In this document: positions 12,120 to 24,502 of the stretch, one piece after another
How the letters are laid out: each line of letters opens with the position of its first letter
How positions within the stretch are numbered: the first letter of the stretch is position 1
Origin: Valencia hispanica
Lineage: Eukaryota; Chordata; Actinopteri; Cyprinodontiformes; Valenciidae
DNA: 64,000 bases
NCBI GenBank assembly: GCA_963556495.2
Contig: OY747702.1
Coordinates: forward strand, 19,053,903 to 19,117,902
Direction of reading: 5' to 3'
The notes under the pieces: generated by a model
What the model was told of the DNA's origin: nothing
The model's input: the letters and a program-made list of their open reading frames with translations, nothing else
Database searches by the model: none
Translations under genes and position numbers: made by a program

Positions 12120-12766
12120 GGGGCTGTTTACACGACAACGTTGCAGTTTTTGTTTGAACACGCGGGTGAAAACGCACTGTGTTTACGCGACAGGGCGCAC
12201 GATGGAAAACGATGTAGTACATATGCCCGGCCTTTAGATGGCAGTGTGCCCCGTGTATGCAGTGTTCCAAGGTTTCCCCCTCACAACCCGGAAAAGAAAG
12301 ATTTCATGATAACTAACAAGGGCGGTCCCCTTGTATTCTCCTCCGCTTAAATAAATGCATATTGATTATTTGACGCACGTAGGCTACTCTATGCGTTTCC
12401 GTTGGCGATGGCATGGAAGCTTGATGATCTCTAAGTTTTGCTTACAGAGACGAATAACTTCAGAAGTTGCATAAGCAGTAACAGCATAGCTCGATCCGCC
12501 ATAGTTGTTTTTCTATAGAAAGGCGGAGTGCGCAAGTCCAACATGTCCGTAAGTGGGTGGCAGTGAAGTCATCGTTTTCAAAAGTCTCCAGCTTGCGTTT
12601 ACATGACAACGAATCCCCGAGCTTTTTCAGAACTCTCCACTCTGAACGCCGTTTTCCAAAAGCTGCGTTTTCGACACCTCGTTTTCCCGTTGTCGTGTAA
12701 ACGAGAGGCCGAATTGGAGAGAAAAACCTCAGTTTTGCTGAAAAATGTTGTCGTGTAAACAGCCCC
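12120..12766. mobile_element. PIF/Harbinger-like non-autonomous element (647 bp)
   Basis: The ends are near-perfect inverted repeats: GGGGCTGTTTACACGACAAC at 12120 and GTTGTCGTGTAAACAGCCCC ending at 12766. A TTA lies directly outside both ends (12117-12119 and 12767-12769), matching the 3-bp TWA target duplication of PIF/Harbinger elements. The terminal motif TTTACRYGACA recurs inside, in both directions, near 12181, 12598 and 12690, like a set of transposase-binding sites. There is no transposase frame. It is long for a Tourist-type MITE. Confidence 0.85.
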
Positions 12767-12769
12767 TTA

Positions 12770-14149
12770 GACTATGATGACGCACCACATCGTGATGGAT
12801 GCTTCAGTTGAGAGAGAAGCTAAAGTAAACAATGGCAGTGATCCCTTTCAGAGGTTAAACTGGTATAAATCAATCAGAATTTTTCCATCTGATTGGTTTC
12901 CTTGCATTTTTGAGAAACATTTAAAAAATGATACTATCACCTGAAATAGTGACATTATTTGCCATTGCAGTGACACTGAGTTTAGTTTGAACTTCCAACA
13001 CTTCAGCTTCCTCTTTCTGAATCTGGAGAGATGGGAGTTTATTTTTTCTGTATGGAATGAATTTGATAAAAATAAAAAAACTAATATAAAAAGAAGGAAA
13101 AAAATCCCAGAAAAACTATAAATGAACATACTCAAAAGGAATGTGATCTTGCCTTATGCCTCATGTGATGTCACAAGAGGCATGTATGCATGTCAGTTTG
13201 TTTTTTGGCAGGTAGATTTTTTCTCTTTTGTAAATACCGATTCATAACAAAAATAGCAAGACAAAAAGAAAGGGAAAACGTTTTTTACTTACAAACTCTA
13301 TCTAAGGGGAGTTTGATTGATTTCTTGGAAAAGTCTGCCTCATAGCTTTAATGCAGAGAATGTGACACTAATTTATAGCTCCACTGGGCAACGGTGTGTG
13401 TTTGCACCTGCACATCATCCCATAAAAGCTGTTTTCCTCTGCTAAATGAGCCACCTAACGATTCTAACCCGTGCTCTCTGTGTGACGCCTTGGTGTGGGT
13501 TTTTCCAGCCACTTCTTATGCATACTACTCGTGAATGACAGGCGTTCTAATGATGCAGTTTATTATTTCCCCAAAGCACCGTACGCACGGGGCTCCAAAC
13601 AACCACTATGACAGCTGCTTCAGTCTATCTGCCTCTCAGCCTGTCTTTCTGTATCCCCAGCACAACACGACAGTATGCATCTTTTATCACCAATGGGTTT
13701 TGGCACTTTCTGTCACTTCCATCACCGGGCCTCTCTAAATGGAGGCCACAAGTCCGGCAGCTCCACACAGGGAGGGAAGTGATCTAAGGGGGAGAAGATA
13801 TTTAATAAAATCCTCCTTCTCTGACATAAAGATCACCTGTGTGCTTCTCATCAGGGCAGCAGACAAATAAGCATTCGGATCTGTTAACAAAGCATTAACC
13901 AAGTATGCTTGGGTATTGGGCATTAAATTAGCAAATATAAACAATCAAAGTGTAAAACCTAGTGTTGTATATCTGAATGATGAACACTGTGGGATAGAAT
14001 CAGAATTGAGTAAGCAGCATAGATGAGCAGGTGCTTACACACCAGAATAAACAGTTTATACTTTATGTATGACTCGCATGAAAAGGAGACCATAGAGCTG
14101 TTGATTGACTAATACAAGAATTCTGGATTGTTTCTGTATTTTCTGACTT
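12770..14149. other. Unassigned DNA
   Basis: No coding exon or repeat family was recognised. The part at about 13380-13760 is less AT-rich and non-repetitive and could be regulatory; nothing in the sequence proves it. Confidence 0.4.
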
Positions 14150-15480
14150 TCTATGACATTCTGTCATGCAACATGCACAAATATTGGTGTACTTATTGGG
14201 ATTTTAAGTAACAGATCAACACAAAGTAGTGTATGTTTGTGAAATTGAGAAAAATGTTTGGCTTTTTAAATGTTTGTAACAAAAAATCGGAAAATAGGAT
14301 ATGCATTTGTAGCCCTAAATATAATATTGTGTAACCAACTGTGTTAAGATCTCATTATATGAGCAAACAGAGTCCACCAACTGAAACGCCTGTAGTGACT
14401 CGGAGGAGTTGCAGAGCTCTGCAGCTCAGGTGGAAGTATTTGTCAACAGGATAGCTATCAGATACTGCTTTTTACAGGCCATATAGGGTACAGAAACGGA
14501 AACTTGTGAAAAAAGGTGGCTCAGATACAAAGAGATAATAATTTTGGCCACTATAGCCTGTTTCGAAAAACAATGGCGGCACTTTGCTGGAGGCGGCATC
14601 AGGGATGAATGGCTTTTGGTCATTCGTAAGTGGCGTTGCAGTAATATCATTATCAAGCTTGGCGGCGAGAATGGCAAAATATTCTCTCCTCGTCAACCCT
14701 CCACGGCACATTCAAAAGACACACCGTGGCAGAGGTATTACCCTGAAATGCCGCCATGGTGCGCCTTTTGAAACAGGCTGCAGTGTGACTGAAATCTAAA
14801 TCTGCACATCATTACCTAGACCTCACTATTTCAATGTTGATCAATGACAGTGGCAGCATGATAATGTGGGAATGCTTTGCTTCAGCAGGGACAAGAAAGC
14901 TGGAAAAAGCTGTGTGAGAAGGTGAGTGGAGCTTAATACAGAGCAAATTGTGGGAGAAAACCTGGTTGAGGTTTCAAAAAGACTTGAAACAGGGGCGGAG
15001 GTTCACCAACAGAAAGCCAGAGGTATAGAACAACAAAGCCAGAGCTATAATGAAATTATGTAGATCAAAGCAAATTCATTTGTTACAGGGGTCTAGTCAA
15101 AGTGTAAACCTGAATTTAATTGAGAGTATTTGACATTAATTGAAAACTGATGTTCACAGAAGTTCTTCACTAAATCTGACTGAGCTAGAGCTATTTGGCA
15201 AAGAAGAACCAGCAACAATGCCAGACTCCAGATGTGCAAGAGAACAGCTGTAAGCGGTAAAAGGTGGTAAAAATGTTAAAGATTTTGGCTGATTGGGCAG
15301 CAGCTAAATGCCCACAACACTATCCTTTCTCTTTTAGTTTACAGTTGCACAGTCATTTATGTTGCATCCAACAAAATGCATCAGTTTGTGATTACTTTTT
15401 TACAGTTGTAAATGATTTTGCAAGGTCCTGTAAGTCTTTGTTGAAGTAGATTCAAAGAATGGAAAGAGAAAAGAAAATAA
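14150..15480 (+). mobile_element. Decayed Tc1-like transposon, plus strand, with nested MITE
   Basis: Blocks of a plus-strand Tc1 transposase gene can be followed. They are the 'GAGTTGCAGAGCTCTGCAGC' region at 14406, the GGCAGCATGATAATGTGGGA block near 14852, the block for the 'RRFT' region near 14995, and the C-terminal block 'CTGACTGAGCTAGAGC' near 15178. All are full of stops and indels. The region between the first and second blocks is interrupted by a small inverted-repeat element at 14555-14779. Outer edges are approximate. Confidence 0.7.
14555..14779. mobile_element. 225-bp inverted-repeat element (MITE) inside the Tc1 fossil
   Basis: The left end AGCCTGTTTCGAAAAACAAT leads into GGCGGC. 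The right end is its imperfect inverted copy and ends …TTTTGAAACAGGCT. The interior is GC-richer and has several GGCGG phrases. The element is not part of the Tc1 and splits it, so it is younger. The flanks (…CTAT and GCAG…) do not give a clear target duplication. Family not recognised. Confidence 0.65.
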
Positions 15481-17432
15481 ACTTTTGATTGTCTTTAATA
15501 AGTGAAGCTGAGTATACACAATTTTTGAAAATTGATGAGCTGGTGGAGACAACTAATTCAAGTATTTGCTGCATTTTCAACATCTGGTAAATCCAGACAA
15601 TAATTTTTTTAGCAGAAGAGACATAAAAAGAAAAAGAAATGTTCATCCCTAAACTTTAGCAAACTGGAAGCTGAAAAATGGAAATTCTCAAACACAGCTC
15701 AAGTATCTCAAACAGGAACTGCTCCTCGCACCACCGACGACGGAGAACAATCTTGGATTTTGATTAGGATTCCAGGGTCTTCAAGAGCCCTGTGAAGGGG
15801 TGCTGCTGATGCTGGAAAGCCCGTGTGTTTCAGAAACTCCCTGTTTGCCTGCAGAGTCCTAATGGTAAGCACATTACACCACCAGTGACTGGGTAAACGC
15901 TCTTTTAAAAGAGCACTTCCTCGTTTTCCCCGACACATCTCACCGAGATATCTCCTTGACAACCGGCTCAATGCAGAAATTTGAAATGTCACAGTGTTTT
16001 ACTGTGATTCTTTTTTATCGTTATGGCCTATAGAGGCAAGATAATAGATGTGGGGAGGGGCGGATGGTCTGGGCTTGCTAGAACAGACAAAGCCCTCACA
16101 TGTTCTTCTGGAAAACACGTCTGGTAAAAGTTCAGAGGGAGGTTTTACGTGCACAATGTGCTTATGGTTCAGAAAGATTTTATATCAGAATCTGTCACAA
16201 GCTTTCAGGCTATAAGTAAAGTTAAGGAAGTGAAACCAGTCGACATTGTATTTGATAATAAGCATCATTAGGGCCACAGATGCTCTGTAGTGCTTATTAG
16301 AGTGCATTTCAGACATAATGTCAGTTACATTAAATTTGATGTCATCTTATTATAGTGTAAATCACATTAAATGTTATAACCTCATTAAGTAGTATTTCAT
16401 CAGGCAAAAAAAGAAGAGAAGAATGTCAGTGGTAGCAAAAAGAAAGAACCACTATCTCCATAAGATAATGTTTGCTGATCCAATTATTCCTGCCCCATTT
16501 GGACAAAGTGGAAGCACAGCTGAGGGTATACCAGGAGAGTTTCAGGGGTGGATTTAGAGCTTGTGTTCCATGAAACCAACGTGAGAAAACAGAAGGAGCT
16601 CCTGCTATCGCTGTGAATGCCAAAATAGAGCCTAGAAAGAGGAATCCGAGTGGAAAGGTGTCCGTTAACGTGATTTCTCTCACTTTTCTTGTCAGATTAT
16701 GAGCCACTGATGGTTATTTTTGTACAACCCTCCGTCGAAAAGCTGAACTGCTGGGATGGAAGGTCACATGCTGTCATGAAACACGAGATAGCTCCATTAC
16801 GCAATCCCTGCCTTAATGCTACCAGAACCCTCAGCGCTAATATTGGATTTTAAGTACACATGCACTACTACACTTCACAGCTGGAGGCAGACTCCATGAG
16901 CAGGTTCCTTATTCCTTGTGCATTCAGACCACAAAGCCGACTGAGGTTTTTTTCCACCCCTCTTCTCAGAACTCCGTGTACCTTGTGGGGTTTGATCGAT
17001 TGGACGGCGATCAATTTAGGAGGGTTGTTGCACACTGTAACTACAAACTAACAATTATTCATTCAACTGTTTACAGCAAATCTCTTTGATGATCTTCCTT
17101 TTATTTCCTTCTCTTCTCAGTCTGTTGTTTTGAGTTTCCTTCTAGAATATTCTCCCAGTTTGCCCCTTTTTTCTATTTTCCTCTTCATTTCTTTCCTCCC
17201 CTCTCACTCTCAATCCCCTTGTCTAGCTCCATCGCTCTCCAGGGTGACGTTGCTGAAGGGGTTTCTCTCATTCCATAATGAGGAATCCTGGATCAGTGCT
17301 GTCAACAATGCTCACCAGCTCCACAAGAGAGGCAGTTTTTTTTTAATTCTTTTTTTCTCCCCTCCTTGAGTGTATAGCTGATCGCCAGGGGTGTTAGGAG
17401 TTAACTAGAGCATTTTTCTCCTCGGCTCTACA
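15481..17432. other. Unassigned DNA
   Basis: No gene or repeat family was recognised. The region at about 15710-16000 is less AT-rich and non-repetitive. A pyrimidine-rich stretch lies at about 17095-17230. Confidence 0.4.
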
Positions 17433-18382
17433 CAGTCTCCTGGAAAGTATTCAGACCTTTAAAGCCCTCTGCCCCTGCACATCCACTGGTCCACCAGGCA
17501 ATGCCTCCTTTTGGCACGTTTTTCAAACAGGAAATGTGGGCCGAATAAGACTCTATTTGGGGGGGGGGGGTGACTTGCTCTTTAAACTTTTCCATATTTT
17601 GTCACGTTACACCCTCAAAACTGACTTTATTTTACTATTTACTTTATTTGATATGATAGTCCAACACAATGTAGTGTCTACTGTAAAATGATGTCCTACT
17701 TCTGAATACTTGACACATTTTTTTCTAACTTTATACATATAACAATCTGAAAAGGGTTGAAGTGCATTTATATTTAGCCCCTTCTGATCTGCTACCCCAA
17801 AATTAAATTCCAGTGTAACTATGTGCCATAAGACGTCTCCAAATTGTTCCCAACTGACTGAATCCCATTTTACTGCAATTCCAGCTAATAAACATTTTGA
17901 AGTGCGTCTCCACCAGCTGTACACATAAAGAGACTACCTTTTCAACCAGTTCCTCTTACCATAATAGTTCAATCTCAGTCTGATTGAATATAAAGTGTCT
18001 GTGAACGTCAATTTTCAAGTCTTGCTCTATATTCTCCATTACATGCAGGTCTGAACTAGGTAATTGTAACATATCAATATTCTTTATAGAATAAAGTGTT
18101 CTGCAGCTTCTAACAGGTTTTCTTCAAGCTTTTAGCTCCCATTTGTCTCTCCAACAGATTTGACCAGCTTCCCTGCCTCCCTAAAGAACACTATCCCCAC
18201 AGCATGATTCTGCCACCCCTGGTATCACACTGGGGTGAAATGTTTAAGGTGATGTTTTTATCTTCAGCTTTAGTTTTCCAACAACAATTGGCAAAATTGC
18301 AAAATTGCAAAATGGGCAAAAATTTTAGATTTTATCTGTAATAAGCAACATCTTCCATATGTTCCATATGCTCAATAAAAAT

Positions 18383-18444
<62 letters not shown>

Positions 18445-18929
18445 CCTCTCTATTTCAACAAGATTTTTGAAGAGTCCTGAAGACAGGTTCTCCCACCTGA
18501 GCTGTGTGTTTCTGCAGCTGCTCCAGAGTTACCTCTCTGAATAATGCTCCCCTCGCCCAGCCTGCCAGTTGAGAGGGACGGCTATGTTTTGGTAGGTTTC
18601 GAGGTGGCTCACACTTTTTCAATATCAGATGATGGACTGAACGGTGCTCCTATGTCGAAACCTTTACACAGAAGCTGGATTATACTGTGAACACAAAAGA
18701 TAAAGTTAGACTCTGGGGGACTTCTGGTTGCAATGGATTTCATTTAGGAGTGCCTGTGTAAACCGAGCCCAAAAGAAATGCACACCACACTTTTTGGGTT
18801 TTTGTTTCTTGAACATTTTGAAAGACATTTATCCTTGACTACTGTGCACTACTTTGGATTGGTTTATCTCATTACATCCCAAAAATCCGTGGAAAAAGTT
18901 CAACGGTGTGAATAGATCTGCATTCACTG
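17433..18929 (-). mobile_element. Decayed Tc1-like transposon, minus strand
   Basis: The left terminus CAGTCTCCTGGAAAGTATTC begins at 17433. The right end near 18895-18929 (AAAAAGTTCAACGGTGTGAA) is an inverted counterpart. Inside, minus-strand transposase blocks are recognisable: 'TTTGACCAGCTTCCCTGCC' at 18158, 'CCCACAGCATGATTCTGCC' at 18195, and 'CCACCTGAGCTGTGTG' at 18493. About 115 bp at 17463-17577, including a G12 run, is not Tc1-like and interrupts the left end. A TA microsatellite has grown inside. No frame is open. Confidence 0.75.
18386..18443. repeat. (TA)n microsatellite
   Basis: About 29 TA units lie inside the Tc1 fossil at 17433-18929. Confidence 0.95.
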
Positions 18930-20824
18930 TCACTTTCCCCCTGTTCTCTATCAATGCTCCTGTCACACAGCTGGAGTGTCTCACAGGAGATATGGGCCAA
19001 GGCTTTTATTGAAATCTCCTCTTAAATGACAGAGCTATGACCTTTCGGATGCACGCGCTGGCACAACCATAAATTCTCAGAGATTTCATTTTACATTTCC
19101 TCCATGTATTCTCAGCCAAATTATACCTCTCAAGCAAGCAAACCCACAGGCAAAGATTCAGCAGTCTCATCGTCTTATTATTTTCTTACATTCAAATAGT
19201 AGTTTAGCACTTCTGCTTGAAGATAGGGGTTTTGGCAGCTCCTCAAAAAAGAGAAAAAGCTGGCTGTAATCTGTTGTGGGAAAACATACACATTCTGACA
19301 TCAGTTTCAAAGGCTGTCCTTTTCAGTGCCTGTCATCAATTTCCCATCTGGAGGAAGAAGGAGAAGAAAAGAGGGCCAACATGGAGAGGTATCTATTGAT
19401 TAATCACCTACAGTAAGCGCCGAAATGTGCAAGCACTGCGAGCCAGTTTCAAAGTGTTGACAGATGAAACAGCTATGTAAGTTCACTTCTATGACATATT
19501 CTCCTTTAAGCCTTTCTCTCATAATTAGTCACATCCCCGAAAGGGCATGACATTAATAAATTCAACATTAAACCCACATATATAAACTGAGCAGGATTTG
19601 AACGAAAGCAATATTTTTAACCAGTGCAGCTCTGACACTCAGTAGCTTGTGAAGAGTGGGTGGAGGCTGCGCCACAGAGGACACACAGTGACACAGGGGA
19701 GGACATCGCTTCACCAAAGACAGGCACCTGATACGAGAATTATTGATTTATAAGGCATATCTTTATCCTTACAGTATGCATGAAAGCAAAGAGAACATCA
19801 AGAGCATGTCTCAATCACCTTGAGCACTGGAATCAAGTCTTTGTTCTGGGCTTAAACAAAGCAGTGGTCCCCCTCCCCAAAAAAGCCTTTTTACTTTGGT
19901 CCTCCCAAAATCTGAGGATTTTTCCTAAAAAGGATCAAAGCGTGCATGTATGTTTCGTTGGCTTTTGTGTTTTTAGTGTGTGCAGTGTTGAGTGCTTTCC
20001 TCAGCCCCTCCAAAAAGCCCTCAGATACCAAATGCCACCCTAAAGCATGGGCACTTCTCTTCTCCTTTTATCACCGTACACTTCTTGCTCTCGCTACCCT
20101 GCTTTACCTGTGACAGGAGCCCCTTTCAAAAGCACCTCATTGCATTTCAAACACCAGTGACTCCCACTCCACTATCCAATGCTCCCACATAGGCGTACAC
20201 GCACGCAGCTGTCAGCTGTCCAAATACTTTATATCCCCCTGGCCTCCTCTCCCACCCCCATCCTAAACTAACTCCTCCACAACCTCTGGTTGTTGAGAAA
20301 ATAATATTTTATGCATTCCACAGCAGCCCACACAGAGCAAAAGGCTTATGAAAGATATACCAAACGTACCTTGCTGCCAATGTTTGTGTGTGCGTGTCGT
20401 GCATGTCTGCATTCAAATACACTTTCATGCGCAGCTTGCTTTATATGCTTAATTAAGATAAACCTGAGTGACGTGCTGTTTTAAAATGCACAAACGCCGA
20501 GTGTGCAGCTTATTTCGCAGGGTTTCAGAGATCAACATACAATATGTTTTTCTCTCTGCAAAACTTAGAGGTGCAAATGGCTGTAGGTGTATACCTTTGG
20601 CTCAGGCGTCTTGTTTGTGAGAGAAATAATTAGAGCAACAGAATCAGGTGGAGTTTTGTTGGATACCTGAGCACTTGTTGGAGTGAGAGAAGACACAGTA
20701 CAATGAATTTGCATCTGTTTGAAGTGGTATTATTAATTCATGCCAACAGGCAAAGAGGAGAGGGGGGTAAAATTTAAAAGTAGGAGAAGAGATTCCTGTA
20801 AGCAAGGATGGCTTGATGAAGATA
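18930..20824. other. Unassigned DNA
   Basis: No coding exon, RNA gene or repeat family was recognised. Composition is mixed and non-repetitive through most of 18960-20640. Confidence 0.4.
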
Positions 20825-21560
20825 CAGTGCTTTCTAAAAGCATTCACACCTCTGGAGTTTTTTACCCTTAGTTAAATTATAAAAGCAGACTTTAGTTTAT
20901 TCCAAAACAATTTAGTGGATAATTATCTATGTGTCTATCCATCCGTCATTTATATCTGCTTTTCTTTGCAGGGTCATGTCGGGCTGGTGCCTACAGTATC
21001 TCTGGGAATCATAGGGTGAGAGGCAGGGTACACCCTGGACAGGTCGTACAGGTCAATACTAAAGACAATTTAGAGAGACCAATTAACCTTACAGTCATGT
21101 TTTTATAATGTGGGAGGAAGCCAGGGCACCCGAAGAGAACCCATGTATAAACAGGGAGAATATGCAAACTTCATGCATAAAGTTCCCTGGCCAGAATTCT
21201 GACCCAGGACCTTTTTGCTGCAAGGCAACAGTGTTACCAAGGCCATCATCATGAAACCCTGAATATTTATGAGGTGGAAAAGAATACATGTTTGTGTACA
21301 GAATGGGCAAAAATTTGATGTACAAAGCTGATAGAGATGTGTCTCAAAAGGCTAATTGCAGCAAAAGCTGATTTTACCAAGTACTGACCAAGGGGACTAA
21401 AAAATGCACGCTAAAATCTTTGGATTTGCATAACTAAAGTATTTTAAAAACCAGATAACCTTTTTCCTTGCACTTAACAGCTATTGTGTTTGTCTGTCAT
21501 ATAAAATACAAAGATTACTTCCGTTTTTACCTTTTGTCACACTCAAATATTCATAAAACC
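20825..21560 (+). mobile_element. Decayed Tc1-like transposon with nested SINE
   Basis: The left end CAGTGCTTTCTAAAAGCATT starts after TA at 20823-20824. Sequence typical of the last part of a plus-strand Tc1 transposase resumes at about 21304 (GAATGGGCAAAAATTTGATG) and continues to a 'AATTGCAGCAAAAGCTG' block near 21353. The middle of the element is missing and a SINE fills the gap. The right edge is approximate. Confidence 0.65.
20930..21242 (-). mobile_element. tRNA-related SINE, head-truncated, minus strand
   Basis: The plus-strand phrases GGGTACACCCTGGACAGGTC, AATTTAGAGAGACCAATTAA and GTGGGAGGAAGCCAGGGCAC are hallmarks of a very common teleost repeat. The tRNA-like head lies on the right (around GACCCAGGACCTTTTTGCTG). 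The tail on the left leads into a CTATCCATCC stub, the seed of CCAT microsatellites. It lies within the Tc1 fossil at 20825-21560. Confidence 0.75.
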
Positions 21561-23382
21561 AAGTTAAATATCACACAAATATAACCTGAGTAAATACAAA
21601 AAACAGATTTCAGTAATATTGGTTTTATTTATAAACAAACAAATCAACCTGGCCCTTGTCAAATTGTACATTAGTTAACTAACAATGTTGATGTTAAAAA
21701 GCACCAAAGTACGACAAAAAAATGACAAAGATATATGTAAGGGAACACATTTTGATTTTCCCCCAAGCTGCTGCATGTCATAAGGAAAAAAAAATAGAGA
21801 AAAGGTTAAACGAATCGGAATATTTTTGCAATGCGTCTTATGTTTGCTGATTTAATCTACAGCTTGCTTTTTAGAGCATGCTTACTGTATGTTGTCAGCA
21901 TAGGTGCTTCACATAGGCTCAGCTCTCTGGGAACACTGGGGTGATATACACATGGGGCATATCTTATTTAATCAGCATGTGTTGAGCTAAATGACAAGCT
22001 ATTATCACCGGCCACCCATCGACTTCTGCTCGGTTCCTCAAACAGCCAAAGCAAAAGGTCAATCAGTGATAATGGGAAGACGGAATGAGGTATCCCTAAT
22101 TAGAGATGACTGTAGAATTCGGATCTCAAATTAGGCTTGTGTGTAGCTGCAAGAGAGATGGAAAACTCCTGATTCAGACCAGTTGTTTTCATTTTATTTA
22201 TGTCTCTCTTTGATATTGTTTTTGTTGGCTTCTACATCTTAACATGTGTGTGCAATAGCACATGGATATATGTCACTGTTAATCTGAGAACATCCACAGG
22301 GTGCACCTGTTACCCTAGATGCACGAGTATAAGGTCACAAGTACATGCCATGCCCCAGATGCACACATGTGGGACCGGTGCCCGTGGGTCGCCTGTGCCT
22401 ATGCTGGCGTAGCTATTTCCCCTCAGGGGGGAGACGAGTGCGCTCACGGTACATTATCAGGAGGAGCACAAACACGGCTTGGCACTTTCCCAGCTTTTTA
22501 AAGGGGTCTTTATTTGTTGTGTGTTTGAATTAAGGCAAGAGGAGCAGGGGAAACTGTGGTGCCAAGTAGGGAGGTTTTGCCTTGAGGGAGAAGGGTAATT
22601 ACATGAGAGCGCACTGAAGATAAAGAAATCTTAATGGCATTACTGGTCAGTGGGGTTCTGTCCTTAGGGATTACTGGAGAGAGAGAGATCAAGTGTGTTC
22701 CTGCAACACTGTTGATCTGAATCTATTCTTTAACAAACTCTGGTTCGACACGCAGTTTTTCTCCTGCTTTTACATAATCCAGTCATTATTGGGAGTTTGC
22801 AATCTTTCAACCAGTGGAACTCGGGTCAAGCCCCAGTGACAGCAACCATTTACCCTGCTTAAGTGTTTTTGAGGATTTTTACTTAATCCCAACTCACTTA
22901 AGGGGCCAACTTGTGGTGCAGAACCCAGAACCTCCACACAAACGGACACAGTGCTGAAATCTAACTCTGTCCGTGGTGCTGAAATTGTACAGTAAGAAGC
23001 AGGGCATATGCTGCGTCCTCCTGTTTTAAACGACATGGTAATTGGAACCAATTTTCCATATCCAGAGCATCCGCACCAGGGAAAGTGCTAAAATTAAGCA
23101 AAGATTACAGTATGCATAGTATGTGCACTGGTATTTGAGAGTGCTGTTGATGGAAGCTATTATCCCAAAATGCAGCAAAAGAGGCGTTTGCAGCTGGGGG
23201 AAAAAAGATTAAAGCAATTTGTGGATGGAAGTGAGATTACCTTGGCAATATTCCTAAAAAACAAACCAAAACAAGAACACATGTAAAAACTGCATGCACA
23301 AACACATTTAGCTTTCAACTTATTAACCAGGATGAACTATACCATACACTGCCTGCACATAACATACCATCAGGAAAAAGAC
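21561..23382. other. Unassigned DNA
   Basis: No gene or repeat family was recognised. A short segment near 22000-22140 contains TCCCTAATTAGAGATGACTG with a homeodomain-type TAATTA core. This is only suggestive. Confidence 0.4.
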
Positions 23383-23532
23383 ACATGGTTTTCACATTGT
23401 TTTTTTAGGTTTGTAATGTAACATTCTTAAAATCAGGTAACACAGCAGACAGGTCAGGGTAAAAGCTGCAGAGAGCTTTAAAGCAGGATTAGGTTATAGA
23501 ATGCTAGGCTAAGATTTGAACATCTTATAGAG

Positions 23533-23537
23533 TAGTG
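23533..23537. repeat. Target site duplication TAGTG, left copy (L2)
   Basis: TAGTG here is repeated at 27697-27701. Joining the Tc1 halves across one copy restores continuous Tc1 sequence, which fixes the LINE boundaries to the base. Confidence 0.8.
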
Positions 23538-23539
23538 AC

Positions 23540-24499
23540 AAACAAAAGAGGTTTCAGCCAAAAACAAGAGATATTTCTCCACCTGGAATCCCGCTGAAAA
23601 ACAGATTCGCAGCCTTGAGTTCCCCGAAAGATCACGCATCCCCCAGGACCAGTCAAAGCCACCAGGAGAAACCCAGCCGCATCAAACAGACACATAACAA
23701 AGTAAGAGCGCCCCCGGCAAAGACTGTTATCATACAAGACGGATCAATTAATGGAATTGAGGCTTTTTGTAGCAAGAATACCAAAGTTTATAGCTGCTAC
23801 AAAAATACAGTGAGAGAAATATCAGAAAAAATCCCTAAAATCTTGGACCAACATCCTGCTTTGGAAAAGCTTGTCATTCACGCTGGATCAGCAGATATCC
23901 CGATGAGACAATCAGAGATTCTGAAGAGAGACTTTTCTGATCTCCTACAGAGACTTGATGGACTTAACGTAAACATCCTCATCAGCGGACCAGCCCCTGA
24001 AGGGAATGATGAAAGATTTAGCAGACTCCGCATGCTCCATAAATGGTTGAAGAAACAATCAGCTGAGAAGTCGTTCACATTTATTAATAATTTCAAAGTA
24101 TTTGGAAGTGCTAATCATCTGTTCAAAGCAGGCCGTTATCTTAACAAGGCCGGAGTAAGGCTCCTAGCAGCAAACATTTTTTCTTATCAAAATCAGAAAG
24201 CAAAACACTTGCTCCCAAAAGCTGACCTTGAGGCGCCCATGGATATCAGAGAACAAAAACAGCAAGTCTGGATGACACCACAGGACCGAACTGATAAACA
24301 ACCATCAGAGATTAAGTCTTCATCTTCCTGTGACTCAGCCACATCAAATGAGTCTCCATTTAGAAACTTTACAGACAGACTGAACGAGCAAATCAAATTT
24401 GGGACACAATTAACACCTAAACTTAGACTACACCAAACGCCTGGGACTAGTGTCAATAAGTCTGAGAGCTTCCCCCCACTGATTATTACAGATATTTGA
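23540..24499 (+). pseudogene. L2 ORF1 protein, SGNH-esterase-like, 5'-truncated
   Basis: The frame is open for 319 codons but lacks an ATG near its start. ORF1 proteins of CR1/L2 LINEs bind element RNA and often contain an SGNH/GDSL-type esterase fold. The fold is visible: a strand VIIQDGSINGI (usual GDS block) near 23725, a VIHAGSADI block near 23873 where the family has GTND, then RQSEILKRDFSDLLQRL. The last motif, usually DGLHPN, reads AGRYLN near 24128-24145. The catalytic Asp is lost and the His is Tyr (codon 24137-24139). The oxyanion Asn is Ala. Esterase activity is not expected, although the frame stays open to TGA at 24497-24499. Confidence 0.8.
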
Positions 24500-24502
24500 T
24501 AT

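Noticed and set aside
22319..22533. Coding region in three overlapping frames
   Set aside because: No frame stands out and no domain was recognised.
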